DNA of 64,000 bases from Metabacillus litoralis (GTDB taxonomy: Bacteria; Bacillota; Bacilli; Bacillales; Bacillaceae): contig NZ_VOQF01000012.1 in the NCBI RefSeq assembly GCF_007994985.1, positions 1 through 64,000 on the forward strand, written 5' to 3'. The position numbers were made by a program, and so were the translations under genes. The notes under the pieces were generated by a model, which saw only the letters and a program-made list of their open reading frames with translations, was not told the DNA's origin and ran no database searches. Every line of letters starts with the position of its first letter. Position 1 is the stretch's first letter. Below, one piece after another: positions 51,371 through 60,796 of the stretch.

Positions 51371-52369
51371 TTAACCTGTTGTTTCTGTATGCAGTTCAGC
51401 AGTGGCTTTTATTATTGGCAGCTTAATTTTGATAACAAGCTCATTATTACTATATTGATAATTTAGCCTTCCACGATGGAAATCCACTAGATTTTTAATA
51501 ATATACGTACCAAGTCCGTGATGATCTCCTTCTTTAGTTGTTGAACCAAATTGTTCAAAAAGAGTATCTAGCTGACTTTTATCATCAAAATAGGCATGAT
51601 TGGATATCTTCAATAAATATATTCCACCGTGTATGTCTGTTTCTAAAACTACTGTTGATTGATCAAATCGTGATTTGTAGCTACTTGCTGCTTCAATTGC
51701 ATTTTCTAATAAATTTGATATCAATTGGACTTGAGAAGTTTTATTCATTGGAAGCAAGGACATTGGTGAATCCAACTTATAAATCAAATCAATTCCTAAT
51801 CGATCTGCCCTCATTTTTTCCTTCATTAAAAGTGAAGAAATATGAACCTCTTCACCTTGTATCGTCCCATTTACTTCCTCATAATTCTCCAATAATTCCT
51901 TAAAATACTCCTGTGCTTCTATATTTGTATCTTTTTTCATTAAATAATCTAGCACTTGAACATGCTTTAAAAAGTCATGTCTTTGTGCCCTGACTGTTAA
52001 AAAATGTTGATTCATTTCCTCGATTTTGTCAGATAGATGCTTTCTCTCGTTTTCCTCGGTTATTTCTATTGGTATTTGTTTTAATCGAACTACTTCACAT
52101 ACTATTATCCCGAAAAGAGATAGTAATTGTGTAAAAGTCTGTTCTGTAGTCAAGATCAGGACTAAAAAGATTGATTGTGTAAGGATCAAATAAGTAAATT
52201 TCTCGTAACCTTCTAATGATGCTAGTAATTTAAGTTCTTTTCGAAAGTATAAAATGAGACCGATATAAAAAATTAAAACGAAAAATAAAAAGGTTTGATC
52301 ATATATAAGTTTGCTAATAGCAAGGATATGAATCAATATACTAAAAACAGCTGAAAGATTATTCTTCAC
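51371..52369 (-). CDS. natK: Sensor histidine kinase NatK
   Basis: 332 residues. There are several N-terminal membrane helices (about 1-110), then a SpoOB-like dimerisation helix with the phospho-accepting histidine in AQRHDFLKHVQVLDYL, and a GHKL ATPase domain with N-box LISNLLENAIEAASSYK and GLGTYIIKNLVDFH. Signals to the LytTR-type regulator encoded just upstream (12 nt apart). GTG start, GGAG upstream. Located beside natR-natA-natB as in B. subtilis. Confidence 0.88.
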   Translation of the reverse strand: MKNNLSAVFSILIHILAISKLIYDQTFLFFVLIFYIGLILYFRKELKLLASLEGYEKFTYLILTQSIFLVLILTTEQTFTQLLSLFGIIVCEVVRLKQIPIEITEENERKHLSDKIEEMNQHFLTVRAQRHDFLKHVQVLDYLMKKDTNIEAQEYFKELLENYEEVNGTIQGEEVHISSLLMKEKMRADRLGIDLIYKLDSPMSLLPMNKTSQVQLISNLLENAIEAASSYKSRFDQSTVVLETDIHGGIYLLKISNHAYFDDKSQLDTLFEQFGSTTKEGDHHGLGTYIIKNLVDFHRGRLNYQYSNNELVIKIKLPIIKATAELHTETTG

Positions 52370-52381
52370 ATTTATTTTCTC

Positions 52382-53083
52382 CTAGTTATAAAACTGATCT
52401 TGAAGCTTATCAAGATGTGTTTTTGTAATAATCGCTGTGTTTTTCGAGCCTTGAAAATGTACAACATAGGAATTCTTTGTATATAAAGAAAAATTCTTTA
52501 CAAAATGAATATTGATGATAAATCCCCTATGTGATCGAACAAAATGAGAGCCTGACAATTCTTCTTCTAACTCATTTAACGTTTGATAGGTAGAATATTC
52601 TCCTTCATCTGTATATATCGTTGTTGATCTTCCTGTTCTTTCTATATAAATGATTTTCTTTTTATCTATGAAAAAGATTTCAGATTTATTTTTTAAAACA
52701 AGCTTTGTTTTATCAAGCCCCTCTGTACTTTTTTGGAGACGGTTAATGCCTCTTAATAAACGTTCTTTAGAGTACGGCTTCATTATGTAGTCAAGAACAT
52801 CCAGCTCAAATGCATGGACCGCATAACCACTATGACCTGTAACAAAAATAACCTTAATATCCATCGCATAGCTGTGAATAAAATCTGCTAATTCGTACCC
52901 CGATAAATTCGGCATCTCAATATCTGTGATTAAGAGATCAATGTTTTTTTCCTTGATTAATTTATATGCTTCCTCTGAATTGTTTGTTGAAAAAACAATA
53001 TGAATGTCTTGTTCGTTTTCAAGTGAAATTTGTAGCTTTTCCAAATCATATTTTTGATCATCAACAATACCGACCTTTATCAT
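52382..53083 (-). CDS. natR: LytTR-family response regulator NatR
   Basis: 233 residues: receiver domain with acidic pocket VGIVDDQ, phospho-acceptor LLITDIEMPNLSG, switch VIFVTGHS and KPY; LytTR DNA-binding domain from about 130 (IIYIERTGRSTTIYTDEGEY, FVRSHRGFIINIHFVKNFSL). Activates natAB. The start at MIKVGIVDDQ (53083) is set by the family; its AAGGT site is unusually close, so an upstream start cannot be excluded. Confidence 0.87.
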   Translation of the reverse strand: MIKVGIVDDQKYDLEKLQISLENEQDIHIVFSTNNSEEAYKLIKEKNIDLLITDIEMPNLSGYELADFIHSYAMDIKVIFVTGHSGYAVHAFELDVLDYIMKPYSKERLLRGINRLQKSTEGLDKTKLVLKNKSEIFFIDKKKIIYIERTGRSTTIYTDEGEYSTYQTLNELEEELSGSHFVRSHRGFIINIHFVKNFSLYTKNSYVVHFQGSKNTAIITKTHLDKLQDQFYN

Positions 53084-53148
53084 ACCTTCGCACTCATTCC
53101 ATGAATATTTTACCAATATTTTATCATGTTCATGATGTGTTTTGGCAT

Positions 53149-53179
53149 TTTCGCGACAAAAAAAGGATATTTCACGACA
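53149..53179. promoter_or_regulatory. Predicted NatR binding site
   Basis: Direct repeats TTTCGCGACA (53149-53158) and TTTCACGACA (53170-53179), 21 bp apart start to start (11-bp gap), the geometry of LytTR operators. They lie in the natR-natA intergenic region, centred near -57 of the natA promoter (-10 TATGAT at 53209). Confidence 0.7.
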
Positions 53180-53248
53180 GCATCGGTGTTTTCATTTCAA
53201 TAGTTATTTATGATAAGTACATAGAAACAAACACAAGGAGGAATTAGG

Positions 53249-53992
53249 ATGATTGATATTCAACATGTTTCAAGATCCTTTCAAGATAAAAAGAAGACAA
53301 TTGAAGCAGTGAAAGATGTTTCGTTTCAAATAAAAAAGGGTGAAGTTGTTGGTCTTTTAGGGGAAAATGGCGCAGGTAAAACAACATTATTAAGAATGAT
53401 ATCAACTATATTAGAGCCTTCCTCAGGTAGTATTTTCATAGATGGAATCAATATTCATCAAGAGCCTATGAAAATAAAAGGGAGAATCGGTGTGCTATTT
53501 GGAAGTGAAACAGGTCTTTATGACAGATTGACTGCTCGTGAAAACCTTAGTTATTTTGCAAAGCTTCATGGAATAAGCAAACATGAAATGAAAACGAGAA
53601 TTGACTATTTAGCTGTTCGATTTGGAATGAAAGATTACTTGGATCGTAGAGTCGGAGGCTTTTCAAAAGGAATGCGTCAGAAGGTCACCATTGCTAGAGC
53701 CCTTATCCACAATCCAGAAATCATTCTACTAGATGAACCAACAACAGGGTTAGATATTACGTCAGCAAATATGTTTAGAGAACTTATCCACCAGCTTCGT
53801 AAAGAAGGAAAAACAATTATTTTCTCCAGTCACATTATGGAGGAAGTGAAGCAGCTTTGCGAGTCGATCATTATGATCCACAAGGGAGAAATGATCTATA
53901 ATGGCACAACTGAAGAATTATATCTTCAAGAAGAAAGTGATGATTTAAATTATATCTTTATGTCTCGTATTGTTAGGGGGAATTTATCATGA
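53249..53992 (+). CDS. natA: Sodium export ABC transporter ATPase NatA
   Basis: 247 residues: Walker A GENGAGKTT, signature FSKGMRQKV, Walker B IILLDEPTTGLD, switch FSSHIMEEVKQL. With NatB it extrudes Na+ on ATP hydrolysis. AAGGAGG precedes the ATG. Its stop overlaps the natB start (ATGA). Confidence 0.92.
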   Translation: MIDIQHVSRSFQDKKKTIEAVKDVSFQIKKGEVVGLLGENGAGKTTLLRMISTILEPSSGSIFIDGINIHQEPMKIKGRIGVLFGSETGLYDRLTARENLSYFAKLHGISKHEMKTRIDYLAVRFGMKDYLDRRVGGFSKGMRQKVTIARALIHNPEIILLDEPTTGLDITSANMFRELIHQLRKEGKTIIFSSHIMEEVKQLCESIIMIHKGEMIYNGTTEELYLQEESDDLNYIFMSRIVRGNLS

Positions 53993-55155
53993 CATGGCAT
54001 GTATTCATAAAAGAGCTAAAAGATTCTATTCGTGATCGTAAAACGATTTTTCTAAGTGTTTTATTACCAATTCTATTCAATGTTGGTTTATTATTTTTCC
54101 TAGAAAACGTAATGATGAATGAAAAAGTGGAGCAAGTAACAGTTGCTGTTGATAGCAACACAGATCCAGTGGTGATTAGCTGGTTACAGGAATTGAAGGA
54201 GCTTGAGGTTGAGCTTGTTGAAGATCCCGTTAAAGTGGTTAAAGATGGAGACGCTCTTGTTGCCTTTATCGCAGATGCTGACTTTATTACAAAGCTAGAA
54301 AAGAATGAAATTCCGAGCATTTCTGTTTTTGCAGATCCAACAAGTACAAAAGGTGGAACAACACAAGATTTGATTTCAAATGTATTAACAATTAAAAAGC
54401 AAGAGTATATAGCTCAGCGTTTAGCTGATAACAATATTGATCCATTAACAATTGAACCGTTTCAAATCAACATAGAAAGTATTAGTGAAGGAGACGATAT
54501 GTCACTTTACATGATTTCTATTTTCGCTCAATTAATTATCGTCTTGGCTGTATTAATGGGTGGCTTACCTGCAGCAAATGATTTATTTGCAGGTGAAAAG
54601 GAACGAAAAACAATGGAAGCTTTACTAATGACACCTGTGAATCGTTTTCATATTATCGTAGGTAAATGGATGACAATATCAGCTTTAAGTATGTTAAGTG
54701 GAATCTTCTCTTGTATCACATTTATTATTGGTGTGAATTTATTTACAGAACGGCTTGCTGACGCTCTACAATTAGATAAAAATATTGGCTTTTTCACAGT
54801 AAGTTTATTAGTCGGAATTATTTTCTTTGCTCTACTCATTTCAAGCATTCAAATGATTATAAGCCTTTTGGCAAATAATCTAAAAGAAGCTCAAAATTAT
54901 ATTTCACCAATTACAACTTTAGCCATGGTTCCTTACTTTGTTTTAATTGGCGTATCGGTAACAGAATTAAATTCAACACATTTCATGATTCCATTCTTAA
55001 ACATTTATGCTCTTATTAAGCAATTGATTTATGGAATTTATGATGTGACGAGTATTCTCCTCGTTGTAGGCAGCTCAGTTGTATTCATCATTATTACGTT
55101 CGTCATTGCTTATGCGATGTTTATGAAAAGCAAATGGGTACTTGGGAAGTCATAA
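53989..55155 (+). CDS. natB: Sodium export ABC transporter permease NatB
   Basis: 388 residues: N-terminal helix (ILFNVGLLFFLENVMM), a large extracytoplasmic loop (about 40-170), then five or more membrane helices beginning LIIVLAVLMGGLPAANDLFA, with the conserved GEKERKTMEALLMTPV loop. Matches NatB (386 aa in B. subtilis). Translationally coupled to natA; terminator at 55195. Confidence 0.92.
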   Translation: MTWHVFIKELKDSIRDRKTIFLSVLLPILFNVGLLFFLENVMMNEKVEQVTVAVDSNTDPVVISWLQELKELEVELVEDPVKVVKDGDALVAFIADADFITKLEKNEIPSISVFADPTSTKGGTTQDLISNVLTIKKQEYIAQRLADNNIDPLTIEPFQINIESISEGDDMSLYMISIFAQLIIVLAVLMGGLPAANDLFAGEKERKTMEALLMTPVNRFHIIVGKWMTISALSMLSGIFSCITFIIGVNLFTERLADALQLDKNIGFFTVSLLVGIIFFALLISSIQMIISLLANNLKEAQNYISPITTLAMVPYFVLIGVSVTELNSTHFMIPFLNIYALIKQLIYGIYDVTSILLVVGSSVVFIIITFVIAYAMFMKSKWVLGKS

Positions 55156-55194
55156 TACGTTTTGTAAAAAGCAATTTCCGAATTTATTTATTGA

Positions 55195-55230
55195 AGGCAC
55201 TTAGAATTTATTTAAGTGCCTCTTTCTGTT
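55195..55230 (+). terminator. Terminator of natAB
   Basis: AGGCACTTA / TAAGTGCCT stem, 8-nt loop, CTTTCTGTTTT tail. Confidence 0.75.
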
Positions 55231-55250
55231 TTATCCAGAGGTAAATAGGA

Positions 55251-55305
55251 TTGACATTTTAATGACTGACGTTAAAATAATTTCATTAGCAATCACTCAC
55301 GTTAA
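55251..55305 (+). promoter_or_regulatory. Promoter-like sequence with two direct repeats but no gene
   Basis: TTGACA (55251-55256), 16 nt, TAAAAT (55273-55278). Two 15-bp near-identical repeats, AATGACTGACGTTAA (55261) and AATCACTCACGTTAA (55291), lie exactly 30 bp apart across the start region. Downstream on this strand there is only the convergent TauE gene. Confidence 0.4.
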
Positions 55306-55441
55306 TGAAGATGTTACGCCTCTTTCAACTCTTCATTGAATCTTGAAAATCTCCTTTAAAACTACTTTATCTTCCTAGTGAATCTTTTAAAACTGTTCTT
55401 AAATAAATAATAGTAAGATGTCGTTTTAAGAGTTGTCTAGT

Positions 55442-56320
55442 TTATTCTTCAACAGCGATAAAACGTCCTCTATTTTTTATTTGATACCAGATTGAAACCA
55501 TCCATAGAACAATAATTAAAGCATAGGTCAACAATGACAATGAAACTGACAATGAGAGTGATTTAATAATCGTCATTGAATTGGTAAGTATAATTAACCC
55601 ACCAACTAAAACTCCTAATAAGTAAGTAGGAACGATACGTACAAGCCAAGCTGCTATTGGTGCAGCAACTACCCCACCTATCATAAAAGCTATTACCCAT
55701 TGCCAATTTAATTGTTCCAAACCAAGAAACAATATAAAACCTAGTGTAGCAGAAACAGCAATTGCGAATTCACTTGTGCTAACTGTCCCTATAACCTTTT
55801 TAGGTGAAATTCCTTTTCGTGCAATCAACATTGGAGTCGTAATAGGTCCCCACCCTCCACCTCCTACTGCATCGAAAAATCCACCTATAATACCAAGTGG
55901 AGTTAAAAATCTTTTCGAAAGGGTTGGCGATTGCTTTATTGATGATGACACATGATTAAAGAAGAGGAAACGTATGATGATATAAAACCCTAAAATAATT
56001 AAGAAAATGGAGATAAATGGTTTAATTATGTCACCTGGAATGTTGCTAAGAAATGCTGCTCCTATAAATGCACTTATTGCCCCAGGTATAGTTAATTTAA
56101 ACAATATATTTTTATCAACATTTCCATACCGCAAATGAGATGCACCTGAAGCTGCCGAAGTAACAATTTCCGCCATATGAATTGATGCTGAAGCAACTGC
56201 AGGAGCAATACCAAACATTAATAACAATGAAGCGGACGTTGCACCAAATCCCATACCTAATGAACCATCAACAAGCTGTGCCAAAAATCCAATTATCGAA
56301 AAGATAATTAATTTATTCAT
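55442..56320 (-). CDS. TauE/SafE-family sulfite exporter-like permease
   Basis: 292 residues, about eight membrane helices. The family's two glycine-rich repeats are seen: VDGSLGMGFGATSASLLLMF (helix 1-2) and FFDAVGGGGWGPITTPMLI (helix 5), plus KVIGTVSTSEFAIAVSATLG. Transports sulfite, sulfonate or related organic anions. Start 56320 has GAGGT eight bases upstream; the frame could open at 56341. Single gene. Confidence 0.87.
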   Translation of the reverse strand: MNKLIIFSIIGFLAQLVDGSLGMGFGATSASLLLMFGIAPAVASASIHMAEIVTSAASGASHLRYGNVDKNILFKLTIPGAISAFIGAAFLSNIPGDIIKPFISIFLIILGFYIIIRFLFFNHVSSSIKQSPTLSKRFLTPLGIIGGFFDAVGGGGWGPITTPMLIARKGISPKKVIGTVSTSEFAIAVSATLGFILFLGLEQLNWQWVIAFMIGGVVAAPIAAWLVRIVPTYLLGVLVGGLIILTNSMTIIKSLSLSVSLSLLTYALIIVLWMVSIWYQIKNRGRFIAVEE

Positions 56321-56702
56321 TTCCACATACCTCAATCCCAAGTATTCTTATGAGGATTATAAGGTAAAGATCTTATACTTGTAAATAAGAATATTTATAA
56401 AAATCAAAAATTTTTTTGCAGTAAAAAAAGCAACCTAAATTAGATTGCTTTCAACCTTGAATTTCGCTAATGCAACTAAACGGCAGCAGGTTAAGTTAAA
56501 TAACTCAATAATCAACTATTCTTAGCCAGTGACCATCATTACCAATGGTTATATGAGGAATTTTATTTAATCAAAGCTAGCATATAAAGTACCATTTTTA
56601 TTTTCTATAACAGTTTTGTTTTCATGTAAAATTCTTATGATATATGCTTTTGATCTCAACAGGGTATGCACTGAAGTGAGATGTCAAAACGCTTATCTAA
56701 AC

Positions 56703-56754
56703 AAAAAAGCTAACTCAAAAAGTCGTTGTTTCATGACCTTTTCGAGTTAGCCTT
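56703..56754 (-). terminator. Terminator of ilvD
   Basis: Minus-strand GCTAACTC...GAGTTAGC stem with a long internal region (AAAAGG / CTTTTT pairing) and a TTTTTTG tail. Confidence 0.8.
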
Positions 56755-56802
56755 TGAAACCATCAAATATGTTTCGGATGGTTATATTACTATTAATAAA
56801 AC

Positions 56803-58479
56803 TTAGATTTTCATAACTCCACCTGTACTTGCTGATGTAACAAGCTTAGAATAACGAGCTAAATAGCCTTTTTTCACTTTCGGCTCAAAGCCTTTCCAGT
56901 TTACTTTACGTTTTTCCCATTCTTCCTCAGCTACCATTACATCCATTGTGCGATTTTCGATGTCGATAACAACGTGATCTCCATTTTCAACGAGTGCAAG
57001 TGGTCCACCTTCAGCAGCTTCGGGTGAAGCATGTCCAATTGATAAGCCACGAGATGCACCGGAAAAACGACCGTCTGTAACAAGTGCTACTTTTGGTCCT
57101 AATCCCATACCAACAATCATCGAGGTTGGTGAAAGCATTTCCGGCATACCTGGACCACCTTTTGGTCCTTCATAACGGATGATAACTACATGTCCTTCTT
57201 TTACTTTTCCATTTGCAATACCGCTCATAGCTTCTTCTTGTGATTCAAACACAATCGCTGGACCTTCATGGCTCGTAATTCCGTTTTGAACTCCACCTGT
57301 TTTAATAATCGCACCATCAGGAGCAAGATTACCGAATAAAACAGCTAGTCCACCTTTTTCTGTATGAGGATTATCGATAGGTCGGATTACTTCATAATCT
57401 TGTATTTCACAGCCGGCAATATTTTCACCCAATGTTTTGCCTGTAACTGTTAATGTATCAAGATGAAGAGCTCCCTCTTTTTTAGATAGTTCATACAAAG
57501 CTGCTGATACCCCACCTGCTTCATGTAAATCCTCAATATGATGATCTGATGCTGGTGCAAGCTTAGATAAATGAGGAACACGAGCTGCTACTTCATTGAT
57601 ACGTTGAATTGGGTACTCAATTTCAGCTTCATGTGCTAAAGCTAATGTGTGTAGAACTGTATTAGTAGAACCACCTAATGCCATATCAAGAGCAAATGCA
57701 TTATCAATTGCTTTTTCTGTAACGATATCTCTTGGCTTGATGTCATCTTTGATTAAATTCATTAATTGTTTTGCAGAATCTCTAACGAATTCCTTACGTT
57801 TTGGGTCTACAGCCAAAATTGTTCCGTTACCAGGCATTGCTAACCCAAGTGCTTCTGCTAAACAGTTCATTGAGTTTGCTGTAAACATACCTGAGCATGA
57901 TCCACAAGTTGGACAACCAAATTGCTCAAGCTCTGTTAATCCTTTTTCATCAAGTTTACCAGATTGGTAAGCACCTACTCCTTCAAAAACAGAAGAAAGC
58001 GAGATTTTCTTTCCATCACTTGTTACACCGGCCTTCATTGGGCCTCCACTTACAAATAATGTTGGAATGTTAATACGTAATGCTGCCATCATCATACCTG
58101 GAGTGATTTTGTCACAGTTAGGAATACATACCATTCCATCAAACCAGTGAGCAGATACAACTGTTTCAACTGAATCTGCAATGATTTCACGACTTGGTAA
58201 TGAATAACGCATTCCGATATGTCCCATTGCAATACCGTCGTCTACACCGATCGTATTAAACTCAAACGGAACTCCACCAGCTTCACGAATAGCATCTTTT
58301 ACTATTTTACCAAACTCTTGTAAATGTACGTGACCAGGTACAATATCAATATATGAATTACAAATCGCAATAAACGGTTTACCAAAATCCTCTTCTTTTA
58401 CACCTGCAGCTCGAAGTAAGCTACGATGAGGTGCACGGTCAAAGCCTTTTTTAATCATATCGCTACGTAATTTCATCAT
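56803..58479 (-). CDS. ilvD: Dihydroxy-acid dehydratase
   Basis: 558 residues. Fe-S and Mg2+ motifs: [35 protein letters not shown] and [20 protein letters not shown]-terminal [20 protein letters not shown]. Converts dihydroxy-isovalerate and -methylvalerate to the 2-oxo acids for valine and isoleucine. GAAGGGAG precedes the ATG. It stands alone, apart from any ilvBNC-leu genes; no T-box was seen upstream. Confidence 0.95.
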   Translation of the reverse strand: MMKLRSDMIKKGFDRAPHRSLLRAAGVKEEDFGKPFIAICNSYIDIVPGHVHLQEFGKIVKDAIREAGGVPFEFNTIGVDDGIAMGHIGMRYSLPSREIIADSVETVVSAHWFDGMVCIPNCDKITPGMMMAALRINIPTLFVSGGPMKAGVTSDGKKISLSSVFEGVGAYQSGKLDEKGLTELEQFGCPTCGSCSGMFTANSMNCLAEALGLAMPGNGTILAVDPKRKEFVRDSAKQLMNLIKDDIKPRDIVTEKAIDNAFALDMALGGSTNTVLHTLALAHEAEIEYPIQRINEVAARVPHLSKLAPASDHHIEDLHEAGGVSAALYELSKKEGALHLDTLTVTGKTLGENIAGCEIQDYEVIRPIDNPHTEKGGLAVLFGNLAPDGAIIKTGGVQNGITSHEGPAIVFESQEEAMSGIANGKVKEGHVVIIRYEGPKGGPGMPEMLSPTSMIVGMGLGPKVALVTDGRFSGASRGLSIGHASPEAAEGGPLALVENGDHVVIDIENRTMDVMVAEEEWEKRKVNWKGFEPKVKKGYLARYSKLVTSASTGGVMKI

Positions 58480-58737
58480 TCTAATCTCCCTTCACTAAAC
58501 ATTATTCAAGAATGATAGTAATAGGTTACTTCGAAATTTCTAAATAATCAATATATTCTTTTTTGTTTGAATATCCAATTATAAACAAGTGTCGTAATTA
58601 TGTACTCTGATTGAAAGTAACCTATATTTATCCACAATCTACTATTTAAACACTAAGAACTTTATGAACATAACAAAGTGAGGTAAAATTAGAAGTACTA
58701 TATATGATCTTTATGATTTTAGTTTGGAGGGTTCACT

Positions 58738-59754
58738 ATTACTTTTGGTCCAAGGATTTTAAAAACAGGATTAGCTGTATCCTTATCAATATACATATGC
58801 TCTTTATTTAACTTTGAACTAGCTGTTTTTGCAGGTGTTGCAGCAATTTTAGCCATACAGCCATCAATTTATCGTACATGGAAACAAATGGTCGACCAAA
58901 TTATCGCCAATACAATTGGCGCGACCATTTCACTATTTTTCATCTACTTCTTTGGTGAAAATCCAGTAATCATTGGATTCGTAATCATCATTGTTATTTC
59001 AATAAGTTTAAAATTAAATATGCAAAGTACCATTCCTTTAACCCTTGTTACTGTCCTGGCAGTTATGAGTGCTGCAGGAAGTGAGGATCTTTATTTTGCT
59101 TTAGAAAGGTTTTACGTCATTTTAATAGGGACATTTACGGCGATTTTAGTTAATCTACTCATTCTTCCACCAAGATATAAAAAGTCATTTATCCAGTCTG
59201 TGGAAAAAACGTTTCAAAATATGTCATTACTTATTAGAACGGCTATTTCTAATGAATTAACAGAAGCAACTTATCAGGAGCATAGCAAGACCTTTAAAAA
59301 GGACATAAAAAAATTAGAAGATCAATTTCTGTTGTTTGATGAAGAAAGAGCAAAGCTTGGAAGAAAAGCTAATCAACTACATGCAAGGGAAATCCTTGTT
59401 TTTAGGCAGTTATTTAAAACGTTACAAGAAGGAGCGCAGTTATTAGAGAATATTGAGGACCACTTTTTTCAAAGTAATAAAATTGAAGAAGAAGCAGAAT
59501 TTTTTGATGATCAGCTTGAACACTTAATTAAGTATCATGAATTCTTACTGTTAAAGTATCAGGGCAAAATTAAAGAAAATCATTCTGGCTTTGATCAAGA
59601 AGATTTTAAAGAAAGCTATGAACTTAAACTAAAATTATACCTACAAAATACAGATCAAAATGTTCGCTTACTAATTGTCGCTTCCTCAATCATCGATTAT
59701 TCCTTTCATTTAAAGCGACTGGATAAACTGATTAGCCAGTTGAATAATCAATGA
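58738..59754 (+). CDS. Aromatic acid exporter (ArAE/FUSC) family protein, ATT start
   Basis: 338 residues if started at ATT 58738, six bases after GGAGGG. The frame contains no ATG/GTG/TTG between an in-frame TAG (58720-58722) and the ATG at 58888, yet the upstream 50 codons encode the conserved family N terminus (TFGPRILKTGLAVSLSIYIC, then FAGVAAILAIQPSIYRTW). Four to five membrane helices fill residues 1-150, followed by a C-terminal cytoplasmic coiled region. Similar to YqjA/YgaE-type DUF939 proteins; probable exporter of aromatic carboxylates. Terminator at 59880. Confidence 0.75.
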   Translation: MTFGPRILKTGLAVSLSIYICSLFNFELAVFAGVAAILAIQPSIYRTWKQMVDQIIANTIGATISLFFIYFFGENPVIIGFVIIIVISISLKLNMQSTIPLTLVTVLAVMSAAGSEDLYFALERFYVILIGTFTAILVNLLILPPRYKKSFIQSVEKTFQNMSLLIRTAISNELTEATYQEHSKTFKKDIKKLEDQFLLFDEERAKLGRKANQLHAREILVFRQLFKTLQEGAQLLENIEDHFFQSNKIEEEAEFFDDQLEHLIKYHEFLLLKYQGKIKENHSGFDQEDFKESYELKLKLYLQNTDQNVRLLIVASSIIDYSFHLKRLDKLISQLNNQ

Positions 59755-59879
59755 TTTTATGAAATTGTAAATAACATTAAATTACTTTTAATTTTTCCTA
59801 ATAATTGAAATACTAAAAGTATCTTTTTCATAAGATACTAAAGTTGTTATAACGTTATATGAAATCTTTTCATGTTAAT

Positions 59880-59907
59880 AAGATCACTTCTTATAGTGAT
59901 CTTTTTT
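59880..59907 (+). terminator. Terminator-like hairpin
   Basis: Perfect 9-bp stem AAGATCACT / AGTGATCTT with TTTTT, 125 nt after the ArAE gene. Confidence 0.8.
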
Positions 59908-59942
59908 CATGCTGTTTTTAATTTAGGCTATTTTCTTAAACC

Positions 59943-60015
59943 TTTGTTGCTTTTAGTCATATGAAGTGAAAAGCAATGTATAAAGTCTAGTCTAGTGGCA
60001 TCTTTTCTTCTTAGA
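59943..60015 (+). repeat. Hairpin-plus-tail intergenic element, copy 3
   Basis: TTGCTTTT (59947-59954) / AAAAGCAA (59969-59976), followed by TGTATAAAGTCTAGTCTAGT, GGCATCTTTTCTTCTTAGA. The tail matches copy 2 at 50424 almost base for base while the stem differs and remains paired. Confidence 0.7.
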
Positions 60016-60128
60016 ATAGTATTGTATATGATAAAAACATAGTTACTAACAGGAAATTAGTTATTTATAAACATTCCTTTTAGAAAAGAGCCTTAATTTA
60101 TTTAACTCAAGCAACTATTTCATATTAA

Positions 60129-60177
60129 TTGACTTTATCATTCTCGTTACTTATATTTATATAGACCGATCTCTATA
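60129..60177 (+). promoter_or_regulatory. lmrAB promoter with LmrA operator
   Basis: TTGACT (60129-60134), 17 nt, TATATT (60152-60157), then the inverted repeat TATAGA-CCGATC-TCTATA (60160-60177) directly over the start point. It matches the TATAGACCGxTC core of the LmrA/QdoR-type box. Confidence 0.75.
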
Positions 60178-60202
60178 ATACAATTGTAAAGGACGTTTAG
60201 AC

Positions 60203-60796
60203 GTGAAAAACAAAGTAAATACAAGAGATATGATATTAGAAACGGCAAGTCGCTTATTTCAGCGTCAAGGCTATAACGGTACAGGAATCAACCAGATTAT
60301 TGAGGAGAGTGGTACACCAAAAGGATCTTTGTATTATCATTTTCCAAATGGTAAAGAAGAGATTGCTATAGAAGCAATCAAGCTTGTAAAAGAGAAGATC
60401 CTCGAACATACAAAACATGACATGTTGGCTGCCGATGATGTCATTGATGCCTTTCAACAGCATATTAACAACATTGCCGATTTTTATGATACGGAGGATT
60501 GTACAGAATGGTTAAAGATTGGGCTACTAGCTTCTGAGACTGCTTCAACACATGAAACTCTCCGACTCACATGTGAAACAGCCTTCAAGGAAGGGCAAAT
60601 GCTATATGCCGATACATTGATAAAGCATGGGTATGAGACACCTTTAGCACAAGAGCTGGCCATCACAATAAACTCTTTGCTAGAAGGTGCAACAACGATT
60701 TCTTTAACACGTAAAAGTGGAGATACATTACGGGTTATTGCAAAACAAATACCAACATTACTTAGAGGAAAAAATTCGGGAGGAAATAGAGAATGA
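60203..60796 (+). CDS. lmrA: TetR-family repressor LmrA-like
   Basis: 197 residues, GTG start, AAAGGACG upstream. N-terminal TetR helix-turn-helix: RDMILETASRLFQRQGYNGT, GINQIIEESGTPKGSLYYHF; C-terminal ligand domain of the LmrA/QdoR (YxaF) type. Represses itself and the overlapping drug exporter gene (ATGA overlap) through the operator at 60160; released by lincomycin-type compounds or flavonoids in known members. Confidence 0.88.
   Translation: MKNKVNTRDMILETASRLFQRQGYNGTGINQIIEESGTPKGSLYYHFPNGKEEIAIEAIKLVKEKILEHTKHDMLAADDVIDAFQQHINNIADFYDTEDCTEWLKIGLLASETASTHETLRLTCETAFKEGQMLYADTLIKHGYETPLAQELAITINSLLEGATTISLTRKSGDTLRVIAKQIPTLLRGKNSGGNRE

Noticed and set aside
58480-58737. T-box or other amino-acid leader upstream of ilvD
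   Set aside because: The conserved T-box sequence (AGGGTGGNACCGCG) and an antiterminator/terminator pair are absent.
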